Shown in pieces: positions 31,635-39,974 of a stretch of DNA of 64,000 nt. Under the pieces are notes generated by a model that saw only the letters and a list, made by a program, of their open reading frames with translations, did no database searches and was not told where the DNA came from. The DNA is taken from NCBI RefSeq assembly GCF_022430545.2, contig NZ_CP092488.2, forward strand, positions 496,001-560,000, written 5' to 3'. This DNA comes from Mycobacterium paraterrae (GTDB lineage Bacteria; Actinomycetota; Actinomycetes; Mycobacteriales; Mycobacteriaceae). A program made the position numbers and the translations under genes. Positions within the stretch are counted from its first letter, which is position 1. Each line of letters starts with the position of its first letter.

Positions 31635-33908
31635 GTGACCGTTACCCCTTTTACCGCCACCGTCACCGGCTCACCACGCATCGGCCCCAAGCGCGAACTC
31701 AAGCGCGCCACCGAGAGCTATTGGAAGGGCAAGACCAGCCGATCGGAGCTCGAGAAGGTCGCCGCGACGATCCGCAGCGACACGTGGAGCCAACTGGTTG
31801 CCGCCGGCTTGGACTCGGTGCCGATCAACACGTTCTCCTACTACGACCAGATGCTCGACACCGCGGTGCTGCTCGGCGCGCTGCCCAAGCGCGTTCAGGT
31901 CGTGTCCGACGACCTCGACCGCTACTTCGCCGCCGCCCGCGGCAATGGTGACGTCGTGCCGCTGGAGATGACCAAGTGGTTCGACACCAATTACCACTAC
32001 ATCGTCCCTGAGATCGGGCCGGACACCGAGTTCACGCTGCATCCCGAGAAGGTGCTGTCGGAACTGAAAGAGGCTCGCGATCTCGGCATTCCGGCTCGTC
32101 CGGTGGTGATCGGGCCGGTCACCTTCCTGATGCTGAGCAAGGCCGTCGACGGCGCCGGCGCGCCGATCGAGCGCCTCGACGACGTCGTCCCCCTGTACGC
32201 CGATCTGCTTAGTCAGCTCGCCGACCAGGGCGTGCAGTGGGTCCAATTCGACGAGCCGGTGCTGGTCACCGACATCTCCGAGGACGCCTCCGCGCTCGCC
32301 GAGCGGGTGTACAACGCGCTCGGTGCGCTGGAGAACCGGCCCGCGATCCACGTCGCCACCTACTTCGGTGACCCAGGTGAAAGCCTGGGGGCGCTCGCCC
32401 GGACGCCGGTCGAGGCGATTGGGGTCGACTTGGTCTACGGCCCCGACACCGCGGTGGCGTCCGTGACCGAACTGGCGGACAAGACGCTGGTCGCCGGCAT
32501 CGTCGACGGACGCAACATCTGGCGGACCGACCTGCAGGCAGCGCTGAGCAAGCTGGCCAGCCTACTGGGTTCGGTTGGGTCACTGGCTGTTTCGACGTCA
32601 TGCTCGACGCTGCACGTGCCGTACTCGCTGGAACCAGAGACCGACCTCGACGACGCGCTGCGCAGCTGGCTGGCGTTCGGCGCCGAGAAGGTGCACGAGG
32701 TGGCCACCCTGGCCAAGGCGCTCAAGGACGGTCGCGACGCGGTGGCCGACGAGATCGCGCAGTCCAACGCCGCCGTTGCGTCCCGCGCGAAGGACCCGCG
32801 GCTGAACAACGCCGAGGTTCGTGCCCGGCTCGACTCGATCGCGAAATCCGGCGGCACCGAACGTGGCCCGGCCGACCAACGTCGTGCGGCGCAGATCGAG
32901 CGGCTGCACCTGCCGCCGCTGCCTACGACCACCATCGGGTCATTCCCGCAGACGACCGAGATCCGCAAGGCCCGCGCCGCACTGGTCGCCGGCGAGATCG
33001 ACGACGCCGAGTACACCAAGCGGATGCGCGCCGAAATCGCAGAGGTGGTCAAGCTGCAAGAGGACCTCGGCCTGGACGTCCTGGTGCACGGCGAGCCGGA
33101 GCGCAACGACATGGTGCAGTATTTCGCCGAGCAGTTGGACGGCTTCTTCGCCACCAAGCTCGGCTGGGTGCAGTCCTACGGCACCCGCTGCGTGCGTCCG
33201 CCGGTGCTATACGGCGACGTGGTTCGGCAGCACCCGATGACGGTGGAGTGGGCGAAGTACGCGCAGTCGCTGACGGACAAACCGGTGAAAGGCATGCTCA
33301 CCGGGCCGGTGACGATCCTGGCCTGGTCGTTCGTCCGCGACGACCAGCCGCTGGCCGACACCGCCAACCAGGTGGCGCTGGCGATTCGCGACGAGACCGT
33401 TGATCTCCAGGAGGCCGGCATCGCGGTCATCCAGGTCGACGAGCCCGCGCTGCGAGAGTTGTTGCCGCTGCGCAATTCCGAGAAGCAGGCTTACCTGGAC
33501 TGGGCCGTCGGTGCGTTCCGGTTGGCCACGTCTGGTGTCGCGGATTCGACGCAGATCCACACGCACCTGTGCTACTCGGAATTCGGCGACGTGATCGGCG
33601 CGATCGCCGACCTGGACGCCGACGTCACCTCACTCGAGGCGGCCCGCTCTCGCATGGAGGTGCTCGACGATTTGAACTCGATAGGCTTCTCCAACAGCGT
33701 CGGTCCGGGCGTCTACGACATCCATTCACCGCGGGTGCCGAGCACCGACGAGATCAGCACGTCGCTGCAAAGGGCGCTGAAAGCCGTTCCAGCCGAACGA
33801 CTGTGGGTCAACCCGGACTGCGGCCTGAAGACTCGCAATCCGGAAGAGGTTATCGCGTCGCTGACCAACCTCGTCGAGGCAACCAAGAAGGTCCGCGCCG
33901 ACGCGTAA
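31635..33908 (+). CDS. metE: Cobalamin-independent methionine synthase MetE
   Basis: 757 residues, GTG start, full family length. Transfers the methyl group of 5-methyltetrahydropteroyltri-glutamate to homocysteine. Two homologous barrels: the N-terminal half carries the substrate motifs FDTNYHY and the C-terminal half the zinc site with His and Cys in THLCYSEFGD and Cys in NPDCGLKTR. The linker segment TTIGSFPQTTEIRKAR is typical. Controlled by the upstream cobalamin riboswitch. Confidence 0.97.
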   Translation: MTVTPFTATVTGSPRIGPKRELKRATESYWKGKTSRSELEKVAATIRSDTWSQLVAAGLDSVPINTFSYYDQMLDTAVLLGALPKRVQVVSDDLDRYFAAARGNGDVVPLEMTKWFDTNYHYIVPEIGPDTEFTLHPEKVLSELKEARDLGIPARPVVIGPVTFLMLSKAVDGAGAPIERLDDVVPLYADLLSQLADQGVQWVQFDEPVLVTDISEDASALAERVYNALGALENRPAIHVATYFGDPGESLGALARTPVEAIGVDLVYGPDTAVASVTELADKTLVAGIVDGRNIWRTDLQAALSKLASLLGSVGSLAVSTSCSTLHVPYSLEPETDLDDALRSWLAFGAEKVHEVATLAKALKDGRDAVADEIAQSNAAVASRAKDPRLNNAEVRARLDSIAKSGGTERGPADQRRAAQIERLHLPPLPTTTIGSFPQTTEIRKARAALVAGEIDDAEYTKRMRAEIAEVVKLQEDLGLDVLVHGEPERNDMVQYFAEQLDGFFATKLGWVQSYGTRCVRPPVLYGDVVRQHPMTVEWAKYAQSLTDKPVKGMLTGPVTILAWSFVRDDQPLADTANQVALAIRDETVDLQEAGIAVIQVDEPALRELLPLRNSEKQAYLDWAVGAFRLATSGVADSTQIHTHLCYSEFGDVIGAIADLDADVTSLEAARSRMEVLDDLNSIGFSNSVGPGVYDIHSPRVPSTDEISTSLQRALKAVPAERLWVNPDCGLKTRNPEEVIASLTNLVEATKKVRADA

Positions 33909-33929
33909 CCGGGCGCGTGCGGTCGGGCG

Positions 33930-35669
33930 CTACACCGACGTAGCGCTCGACTGCACGTGCACCGGCACGTCATCGGCCCAGGGCTGCCGGGTGACCATGT
34001 CGGCCACACACACGTGGCCGCGCTCGAATTCACCGGTGGCGGCGTCGACCAGCCGATACTGCTGGGTCTGTCGATGGATCGGCTGGGCGTCCAACATCAC
34101 TACCCTGACCTCGCCGGGCTCGAAGTGGCAGCGCCTCTGCAGCGCCACCACCAACTGCTCGTTGCTGAAGTGCCCGTCCCCGAAATTCCAGCCGATGGCC
34201 GTACTGGTGACGCGCTCGCCGTCGGTCAGCACGTAGTCGTCCTCGTTGTGGCCGGCCATTGCGCGATGGGCCAACGTGAACAGCGCCCGGCCGTGAGTGT
34301 TGAACGCGCGGAACGCATATCCCATGTACATCGGGATCTGCGCGGCTTCCTTACTGCCGTAGAACTTCTCCAATTGCGCGGCCGGCATGCTGGCGATCGC
34401 GACGATGCCCTGCGAGATCTTCGCCTCGGCGGAGGGCTTGATGCACCACAGCGTGGTGTCCCAGTTGCCGGCGTAGTAGCGCATGCCGGGCAGGAACGAC
34501 ACCTTGCGCGGGAACAGGTTTCCGGTGACCACGGTGCCGGCGACGACCGCGAACAACAGCAGTGGCAGCGGGGTGGTCAGGTCGCTCAGTCCCGCCGACG
34601 CGTGCCCGACGAACAGTGCGAGCACGCTGAACATCATGAACACGTTCCATTCCAGCGGCACACCCATCGGGATCGAGGACAGGATGCCGAAGTGAAAGCA
34701 CAACATCACGAACGCCGCCACCACAGTCGGCCAGCCGCCGTGGCTGAAGAACAGCACCAACGGCACCAGTCCCTCGATGGCGGTGCTGAAGTGGGCCAGC
34801 CAGCGCGACCGCCAGCCGGGTCGCAGGTCGTCCGGAAAGTGTTCGAAGAATGAGCGTTTGAGGAATTTCGTTCGAAACAGCGGGTTGTTGCTCATCATGG
34901 TCGAGATGACGAACGGGAAGTGCTTGTTGAGCTTCGACGTCGCGGCGCCCAGCCAGATCACCAGGCAGACGAGTTTGGCGCCCAGGATCAAGTCCACCCC
35001 GTAGCCGGCGAACAGGAATGCCACGGTGAAGGAGGCGTACACCTCTCCGCGGGCTGCCAGGAAGATCACCTTGTCACGAAGACCCAGCATGGCAAGCACG
35101 CCCAGCACCGCCCAGATCTGCCAGGCGGGCAGCACCCCAACCGTGGTGCCGAGAGCAGGCATCGGTCCGGTGCCGTCCGAGAAGACCGCGACGGTAAGTA
35201 GCGTCAGCAATGCGGCGTAGAGCAGCGCGTCGAATGGGGTGCGACTATCACCCTTCGTCAGCGGGACTCGGTCCGGCCACGGTGGCAGCCGGATGGTGCC
35301 GGGTCGCAGCCAATACAGGATCGAGCCCATCGGTGGGAAAAAGCGGTTGTTGAGCGGGCCGAAGCCGCAGCCGAGCCCGACCACCTCGAACAGCATCGTG
35401 TACAGCACGACCTTCTCGAACACGATCGGCTCGGCATACCAGTGCGCGACCCTGGTGAAGCCGTCAATACCGGTCGTGGTCAGCGCGAGAAGCCAACCCG
35501 CCAGGATGTAGAGCAGGATCTTCACGACGTAGAACAGATGCAGCAACACCGGTGTGCCGAAGCCCACCTCGGCCCAGTGCCGGGCCATCGGGATGATCTT
35601 TTCGGAGCGACTGCCCTTGCTCCATTCGTCGAAATCGATCTGCGGGGTGTCCTGCTTGAGAAATCCCAT
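33930..35669 (-). CDS. DUF3556 membrane protein (Rv1132-like)
   Basis: 579 residues. Starts MGFLKQDTPQIDFDEWSKGS, the DUF3556 signature, followed by at least eight hydrophobic segments and a soluble C-terminal domain of about 170 residues (from GMRYYAGNWDTTLWC). ATG 35669 is the family start; the frame is open further upstream without homology. Function unknown, but a perfect KstR-type palindrome 11 bases upstream of the start codon links it to sterol/lipid regulation. Confidence 0.88.
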   Translation of the reverse strand: MGFLKQDTPQIDFDEWSKGSRSEKIIPMARHWAEVGFGTPVLLHLFYVVKILLYILAGWLLALTTTGIDGFTRVAHWYAEPIVFEKVVLYTMLFEVVGLGCGFGPLNNRFFPPMGSILYWLRPGTIRLPPWPDRVPLTKGDSRTPFDALLYAALLTLLTVAVFSDGTGPMPALGTTVGVLPAWQIWAVLGVLAMLGLRDKVIFLAARGEVYASFTVAFLFAGYGVDLILGAKLVCLVIWLGAATSKLNKHFPFVISTMMSNNPLFRTKFLKRSFFEHFPDDLRPGWRSRWLAHFSTAIEGLVPLVLFFSHGGWPTVVAAFVMLCFHFGILSSIPMGVPLEWNVFMMFSVLALFVGHASAGLSDLTTPLPLLLFAVVAGTVVTGNLFPRKVSFLPGMRYYAGNWDTTLWCIKPSAEAKISQGIVAIASMPAAQLEKFYGSKEAAQIPMYMGYAFRAFNTHGRALFTLAHRAMAGHNEDDYVLTDGERVTSTAIGWNFGDGHFSNEQLVVALQRRCHFEPGEVRVVMLDAQPIHRQTQQYRLVDAATGEFERGHVCVADMVTRQPWADDVPVHVQSSATSV

Positions 35670-35679
35670 GGCGGCAAGA

Positions 35680-35695
35680 CTAGAACGTGTTCTAG
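35680..35695. promoter_or_regulatory. KstR-like operator palindrome
   Basis: CTAGAACGTGTTCTAG is a perfect palindrome around GT and fits the published KstR consensus T-N2-AAC-N2-GTT-N2-A exactly (TAGAACGTGTTCTA). It lies 11 bases before the DUF3556 start codon. Confidence 0.7.
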
Positions 35696-35728
35696 CTCGA
35701 TGGTTCCCATTCGTCGAGAACCCTTGAT

Positions 35729-35745
35729 TACTACGGCGTGTAGTA
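35729..35745. promoter_or_regulatory. Second dyad in the DUF3556 divergent promoter
   Basis: TACTAC-ggcgt-GTAGTA lies between DUF3556 (minus) and the membrane protein gene at 35784 (plus). It could be an operator for the plus-strand pair; no regulator is assigned. Confidence 0.45.
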
Positions 35746-35783
35746 GTAGAACTGAGGCAACGCACTCAGGACGGTGATCGACG

Positions 35784-36236
35784 ATGACACGTCAGCTTCG
35801 GGAGTCAGCCCGCGCTCTGCGTTGGGCGGCAATACTTTTCGCAGTGGGTTGGGCCGTGCACGTCGTCGACCATCTGCGGCGCGGGATGTCGGCGTCGCCG
35901 CACGCGATCATGGTCGGCGGAATGATCCAGGGCGTCTTCGTCGTGGTCGCGGTCCTGCTGGCGCTGACCGGGCGTCACCGATCTCCGGACTGGGCGATCG
36001 GGGTCGGCTTCGGTAGCGCCGTCCTGTTCACCTACGCGCACCTGCTGCCGAGCTACTTCCCCGCTTACCAGGACAGCTTCGTTTCCGGTCCGCGGATCAA
36101 CGTGACGTGGTTCTCGTGGGTCAGCGCCGCCACCGAGATCGGCACCGGCCTGGTGTTCGCGGTCGTCGGGCTGCGGGTTCGCCGCTCGTCAGGCGTAGGC
36201 TCGGTAATGCCGTTGCAGCGAAAGGTGGCGCCATGA
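35784..36236 (+). CDS. Small four-helix membrane protein
   Basis: 150 residues with four hydrophobic segments (ALRWAAILFAVGWAVHVVDHL, GGMIQGVFVVVAVLLAL, DWAIGVGFGSAVLFTYAHLL and TEIGTGLVFAVVGL). HVVDHLRRG and YAHLLPSYFP carry conserved-looking His residues that could bind heme or metal, but no family is recognised. Its stop overlaps the start of the DCC protein (ATGA), so they form one unit. Confidence 0.82.
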   Translation: MTRQLRESARALRWAAILFAVGWAVHVVDHLRRGMSASPHAIMVGGMIQGVFVVVAVLLALTGRHRSPDWAIGVGFGSAVLFTYAHLLPSYFPAYQDSFVSGPRINVTWFSWVSAATEIGTGLVFAVVGLRVRRSSGVGSVMPLQRKVAP

Positions 36237-36613
36237 AACCGGGGACGCTGTTTTTCGACGGAGCCTGCGGAATGTGCACGCGCTCCAAGGATCTGCTGCT
36301 TCGCTTCGATCGCACCGGGAAGATCCGGACCGAACCCCTGCAGGGCCACGGCGTGGCCGAGCGTCTCGGCGTCGCGCAGGACAGACTCCTGGACGCGGTG
36401 CGCTGGATCGATTCCACCGGCACGGTGTACGCCGGTGCCGAGGCCGTCAATGCGGCACTGTCGACTGCGCTAGGTACCCGAATCCCGTTGACGGTCTATC
36501 GAATTCCCGGCATCCGGTTCTTCGAGGATGTGGTCTACCAGTGGGTGGTCGAGCACCGCTACAAGTTTCCGGGCACGACGCCGCACTGCGAGGCCTACCC
36601 GGCCGCCTGCTAG
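36233..36613 (+). CDS. DCC family thiol-disulfide oxidoreductase (DUF393)
   Basis: 126 residues. The N-terminal FDGACGMC carries the DxxCxxC motif that names the family, thioredoxin-like in fold, and a conserved end YKFPGTTPHCEAYPAAC adds two more cysteines. These proteins are often coupled with membrane partners such as DoxX or HTTM; here the partner is the four-helix protein just upstream. Stop overlaps the convergent DUF1295 gene by 4 bp. Confidence 0.9.
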   Translation: MKPGTLFFDGACGMCTRSKDLLLRFDRTGKIRTEPLQGHGVAERLGVAQDRLLDAVRWIDSTGTVYAGAEAVNAALSTALGTRIPLTVYRIPGIRFFEDVVYQWVVEHRYKFPGTTPHCEAYPAAC

Positions 36614-37482
36614 GCCTTTCGCGGCGGTCGCGGCACGAACCTCGACACCCGGTCGATCACGTCTTGATATTCGGGCCGTCGCTCCAGACTGCGGGTCTCC
36701 ATCATCGGGATGCTGCCGCCGAGGAACATGCCCAGCATGCCCAGCGCGCCCAGGCACAGCCACCAGGCGTCGGACGGGGATACTGCGACGCCGAACAGCG
36801 CTAACGAAACCCAGAAGCCGAATTCCCCGAAGTAGTTCGGATGCCGCGACCACGACCACAATCCGCGGTCCATCGCCTGACCCTCAGCCCTGCTGCGGAC
36901 GAAGCGGTGCATCTGCGTGTCGGCAGCCAGCTCGAGTGCCACCGCGGCCAGGCCGACCACGAACGCCACGCCGGTGAGCCATCCGATGTCACCGCGGGGC
37001 CAGGTCACCGCCGCATACACCGGCAGCATGCCGGCGAATACCAGCAGCGTCGGGACGAGGTGGATGGTCACCAGGTCGACCATGAACTCCCACCGCCCGG
37101 CTTTCTCGCGGAACATCGGGTAGCGCCAATCCTCGTGGTGCAGACCAGGAAACGCGAACAGCCAGTTCGCGGTCAGCCGGATCGCCCACAGCAGCACCAC
37201 CGCCGCGACCAGCCAGCACCGCGGCTGCTGTATGCCAGACTGGCTCCACCAATAGAACAACAGCACCGGCGGGATGACACTCCAGTAGGCGTCGTAAAAA
37301 CTCGAATTGCCGAACCCGCGGCTGAAGGCGAAGATCACCAGCGTGGCCAGTAGGTCGGCGACCAACGTGTCAAGCAGCAGTCGCCCGGTGTGCGCACCCC
37401 ACGTCAGCCAGGCCGCGCCCACCGCGATCGCGACGACATAGGCGAGGCCGACCAGCGCCAGCGAGTGCGCCTTGCTTCTCAT
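36610..37482 (-). CDS. DUF1295 membrane protein, steroid 5-alpha-reductase-like
   Basis: 290 residues with about seven membrane helices and the family end motif LWSWSRHPNYFGEFGFW (about residue 205), where the related sterol reductases bind NADPH. FYDAYWSVIPPVLLFYW is a further DUF1295 block. It probably reduces an enone of a lipid or steroid. Last gene of an operon in which each start overlaps the previous stop by 4 bases (DapB-like, SDR, TetR, then this one). Confidence 0.9.
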   Translation of the reverse strand: MRSKAHSLALVGLAYVVAIAVGAAWLTWGAHTGRLLLDTLVADLLATLVIFAFSRGFGNSSFYDAYWSVIPPVLLFYWWSQSGIQQPRCWLVAAVVLLWAIRLTANWLFAFPGLHHEDWRYPMFREKAGRWEFMVDLVTIHLVPTLLVFAGMLPVYAAVTWPRGDIGWLTGVAFVVGLAAVALELAADTQMHRFVRSRAEGQAMDRGLWSWSRHPNYFGEFGFWVSLALFGVAVSPSDAWWLCLGALGMLGMFLGGSIPMMETRSLERRPEYQDVIDRVSRFVPRPPRKA

Positions 37483-38078
37483 GCTTTCCGCTCCCAGTGC
37501 GGGCTCTTGACCGCCTCAAGCGCCTCGGTGACGTAACTGTCCAGGGACCGCGACTTCCTCGAAGGTTGCTGAACCCATTGCTGGAACGCGAAATCGGCTG
37601 CCGCGAAAGCTAACTGGACGAGCAATCCGGGTCGCAGGTCGGTCGCAGGGTTGACGCGCATCCGGGTGGCGATCAGCGTGGTTGCCCGCTCCTTGTCGGC
37701 GGGCAGGTGCACGGTCAGCTTCCCGAGCAGGTCGGGCGCGACCAGCAGGGCCGCCCGCCACTCGTCGGTGTCGGCCCGGTCGAAGGACCGGGTGCGGGTG
37801 ATGATCGCATTGATCAACGCGACATCGGGCCGCTCGTCGGGCGGCCGGTCCTCGAGCAGGCCGACGATCGCGGTGCCGCCGTGTCGCACGGGTGCCAGCA
37901 GCAGCTCCTCCTTGTTCGGGACGTAGCGAAAGAAAGTGCGCGGGGAAACCCCTGCCGCCGAGGCGATTTCCTCAGTCGTCACCGCGTCGTAGCCGCGCTC
38001 GATGAACAGCCGGAACGCGGCCCGGCGGATGTCGGCGCGAATCTGCGCGCGTTGCCGGTCGCGCAGAGTCTCGGTCAT
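37479..38078 (-). CDS. TetR family regulator within the reductase operon
   Basis: 199 residues. HTH EEIASAAGVSPRTFFRYVPN at residues 36-55, with the RDRQRAQIRADIRRAAFRLF entry helix. ATG 38078 overlaps the SDR stop by 4 bases and its stop overlaps the DUF1295 start by 4, so it is encoded inside an operon of redox enzymes and probably represses it in response to their substrate. Confidence 0.9.
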   Translation of the reverse strand: MTETLRDRQRAQIRADIRRAAFRLFIERGYDAVTTEEIASAAGVSPRTFFRYVPNKEELLLAPVRHGGTAIVGLLEDRPPDERPDVALINAIITRTRSFDRADTDEWRAALLVAPDLLGKLTVHLPADKERATTLIATRMRVNPATDLRPGLLVQLAFAAADFAFQQWVQQPSRKSRSLDSYVTEALEAVKSPHWERKA

Positions 38079-38848
38079 CGGAAGCTGCCGATCCCGCCGT
38101 CGACGTGGATGGTCTGGCCGGTGACGAACGTGGCATCGGTGCTCAGCAGAAACGCCACCAGGGCACCCACGTCGTCGCGGACATCGCCGATCCGTTTCAT
38201 CGGGACGCGTGCCACTGCCTTGTCGTACTCCTTCGGAGCGAACGACTTCCAGTACTTGACCCCGTCGGATTCGGCGAACGGACACACGACATTGACACGG
38301 ATGTTGTCCCGACCCCATTCCAGCGCAGCGACTTTCGACAGCCCGCGGATGGCCTCCTTGGCGGCGGCGTAACCGCCCCACTTCGGTTCGCCGCCTGTGC
38401 CGGTGCCCGATCCGAGATTGACGATCGATCCGCCACCGTTCGCCACCATCAGCGGGTACACGGCCTGCATCAACAGGAAACTGGCCCGCGGACCGACCTC
38501 GTGGCCGAGAGCGATGTCCTCGGTGGTGATGTCGACGAACGACTTTGGTTCGTTGGTGGCGATCGCGTTGTTGACCAGTCCGTGCACGGTGCCGAACGCG
38601 TCGACGGCCGCCGCGGCGATGCGCTGACCCGCTTCGGGATCGCGCAAATCGGTCACCAGCTGTTCGACGCGACCCAGCTCTCGCAGTGCCTGGGCGGTGG
38701 CGGTCAGCTTGTCGCCCTGGATGTCGGCGAGCAGCACCGATGCCCCGCGTTCGAGAAGCGCTGCGGCGATACCTTTTCCGACACCTTGAGCGGCGCCGGT
38801 GACGATCGCAGCATGGCCGCGCATCGAGTCCGGATGCGTGTAGCTCAT
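38075..38848 (-). CDS. Short-chain dehydrogenase/reductase
   Basis: 257 residues, classical SDR. Cofactor motif TGAAQGVGKGIA at residues 18-29, NNAI in LVNNAIATN, catalytic Ser in NLGSGTG, Tyr-x3-Lys in YAAAKEAIRG and the C-terminal TGQTIHVDGGIGS. Substrate unknown, probably a ring or side-chain alcohol. Operon member between the DapB-like gene and TetR; ATG 38848 overlaps the upstream stop. Confidence 0.92.
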   Translation of the reverse strand: MSYTHPDSMRGHAAIVTGAAQGVGKGIAAALLERGASVLLADIQGDKLTATAQALRELGRVEQLVTDLRDPEAGQRIAAAAVDAFGTVHGLVNNAIATNEPKSFVDITTEDIALGHEVGPRASFLLMQAVYPLMVANGGGSIVNLGSGTGTGGEPKWGGYAAAKEAIRGLSKVAALEWGRDNIRVNVVCPFAESDGVKYWKSFAPKEYDKAVARVPMKRIGDVRDDVGALVAFLLSTDATFVTGQTIHVDGGIGSFR

Positions 38849-39927
38849 GTCACCGATGCGAGACTCGGCGCCGCTCGACCCGCGAACAGCGGCAGGTCGA
38901 GGTATGTCTTGATCCCGGGTTCGGCAGCGCAGACGTCGGGGATGGCATTGACGCAATGATTGGCGGTGACCACCACTCCGGGATTCTTCACCAAACCTTC
39001 GGCAATGCTTTCCGGCTGCAAGCCCTTGAAGGTGAGTTTGACCGGCGGGTCCCCGGTGACCTCGACCTCGAAACGTTCACCGATGCCGCCGAAATCCCAT
39101 GCCGGGTCCAGGTTTTCCTCGCCCATCAGCCAGTTGACCGCCGCCGTGATCACCGGTTCCCCGTCGACCAATGCCTGCCAGCGGAATCGGCGCGCGGCGA
39201 CGCTGCCCTTCGTGATCGGAAACGGGGCGTAGTCGATCTCGGCGGTCGCAACAGCGACATCCTGGATGGTCCTGATCTTCGGGTCGATGCGAAAGCCCAT
39301 GTGATCGGCAATCATTCGCACCGACTGCTTGAAGCCGGCCGCCAGCAGCCCGGCCATCGGCCCTTGCATCGCTTCTTCGGGTGTGCCGCCGAAGCCCATG
39401 ATGTGACGCACCACGTCCGGTGCGTTGTAGGTGCGGATGTCGGAGAACTCCTCGGCGCGGACGTGGGTGACAGCCGACGACAGCGACGAGATCATCAGCG
39501 GGAAGCGCTCGGTGATACCGCCGGGATGAATGCCGGACCCGTGCAGCGTCACGCCGGCTTTCGTCGCGGCGTCGGCCACCGCTTGGTGACGTGGGTTGTC
39601 CGGATCCGGGTACACCCAGCCCACCGGCGTCACGACATTCTTGCCCGACCGCAGGATCGCGATGACCTCGTCGTCGTTCGGAACCAGCGGGCTGTACATC
39701 ACGCAGTCGGCGTCCAACGCCAGCACGTCGTCGATGCTGGATGTCGCAGCAACGCCGAGTGATTCGATACCCAGGATGTCGCCTACGTCTCGGCCGTTCT
39801 TGTCGGAGCTGTGCACCCAACAGCCGGCGAGTTCGAGCTGCGGATGATTGAGCACGCACTGGACGGCGGCCTTGCCGACGCCTCCGGTGGCCCACTGGAT
39901 GACGCGCAGCGTGGCTGGATTGGTCAT
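38845..39927 (-). CDS. DapB-like NAD(P)H-dependent dehydrogenase
   Basis: 360 residues. Rossmann motif ATGGVGKAAV (residues 12-21), CVMYSPLVPND, GSGIHPGGITERFP and a DapB-like C-terminal domain. This actinobacterial family is often annotated as dihydrodipicolinate reductase or diaminopentanoate dehydrogenase-like, but is not lysine DapB; in mycobacteria members accompany steroid and lipid genes. First gene of the four-gene operon. ATG 39927 chosen over GTG 39936. Confidence 0.88.
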   Translation of the reverse strand: MTNPATLRVIQWATGGVGKAAVQCVLNHPQLELAGCWVHSSDKNGRDVGDILGIESLGVAATSSIDDVLALDADCVMYSPLVPNDDEVIAILRSGKNVVTPVGWVYPDPDNPRHQAVADAATKAGVTLHGSGIHPGGITERFPLMISSLSSAVTHVRAEEFSDIRTYNAPDVVRHIMGFGGTPEEAMQGPMAGLLAAGFKQSVRMIADHMGFRIDPKIRTIQDVAVATAEIDYAPFPITKGSVAARRFRWQALVDGEPVITAAVNWLMGEENLDPAWDFGGIGERFEVEVTGDPPVKLTFKGLQPESIAEGLVKNPGVVVTANHCVNAIPDVCAAEPGIKTYLDLPLFAGRAAPSLASVT

Positions 39928-39974
39928 GCGTGGCACAGTATGACCGTCTGGCAGTCACTGTCAACGATGCCTTG

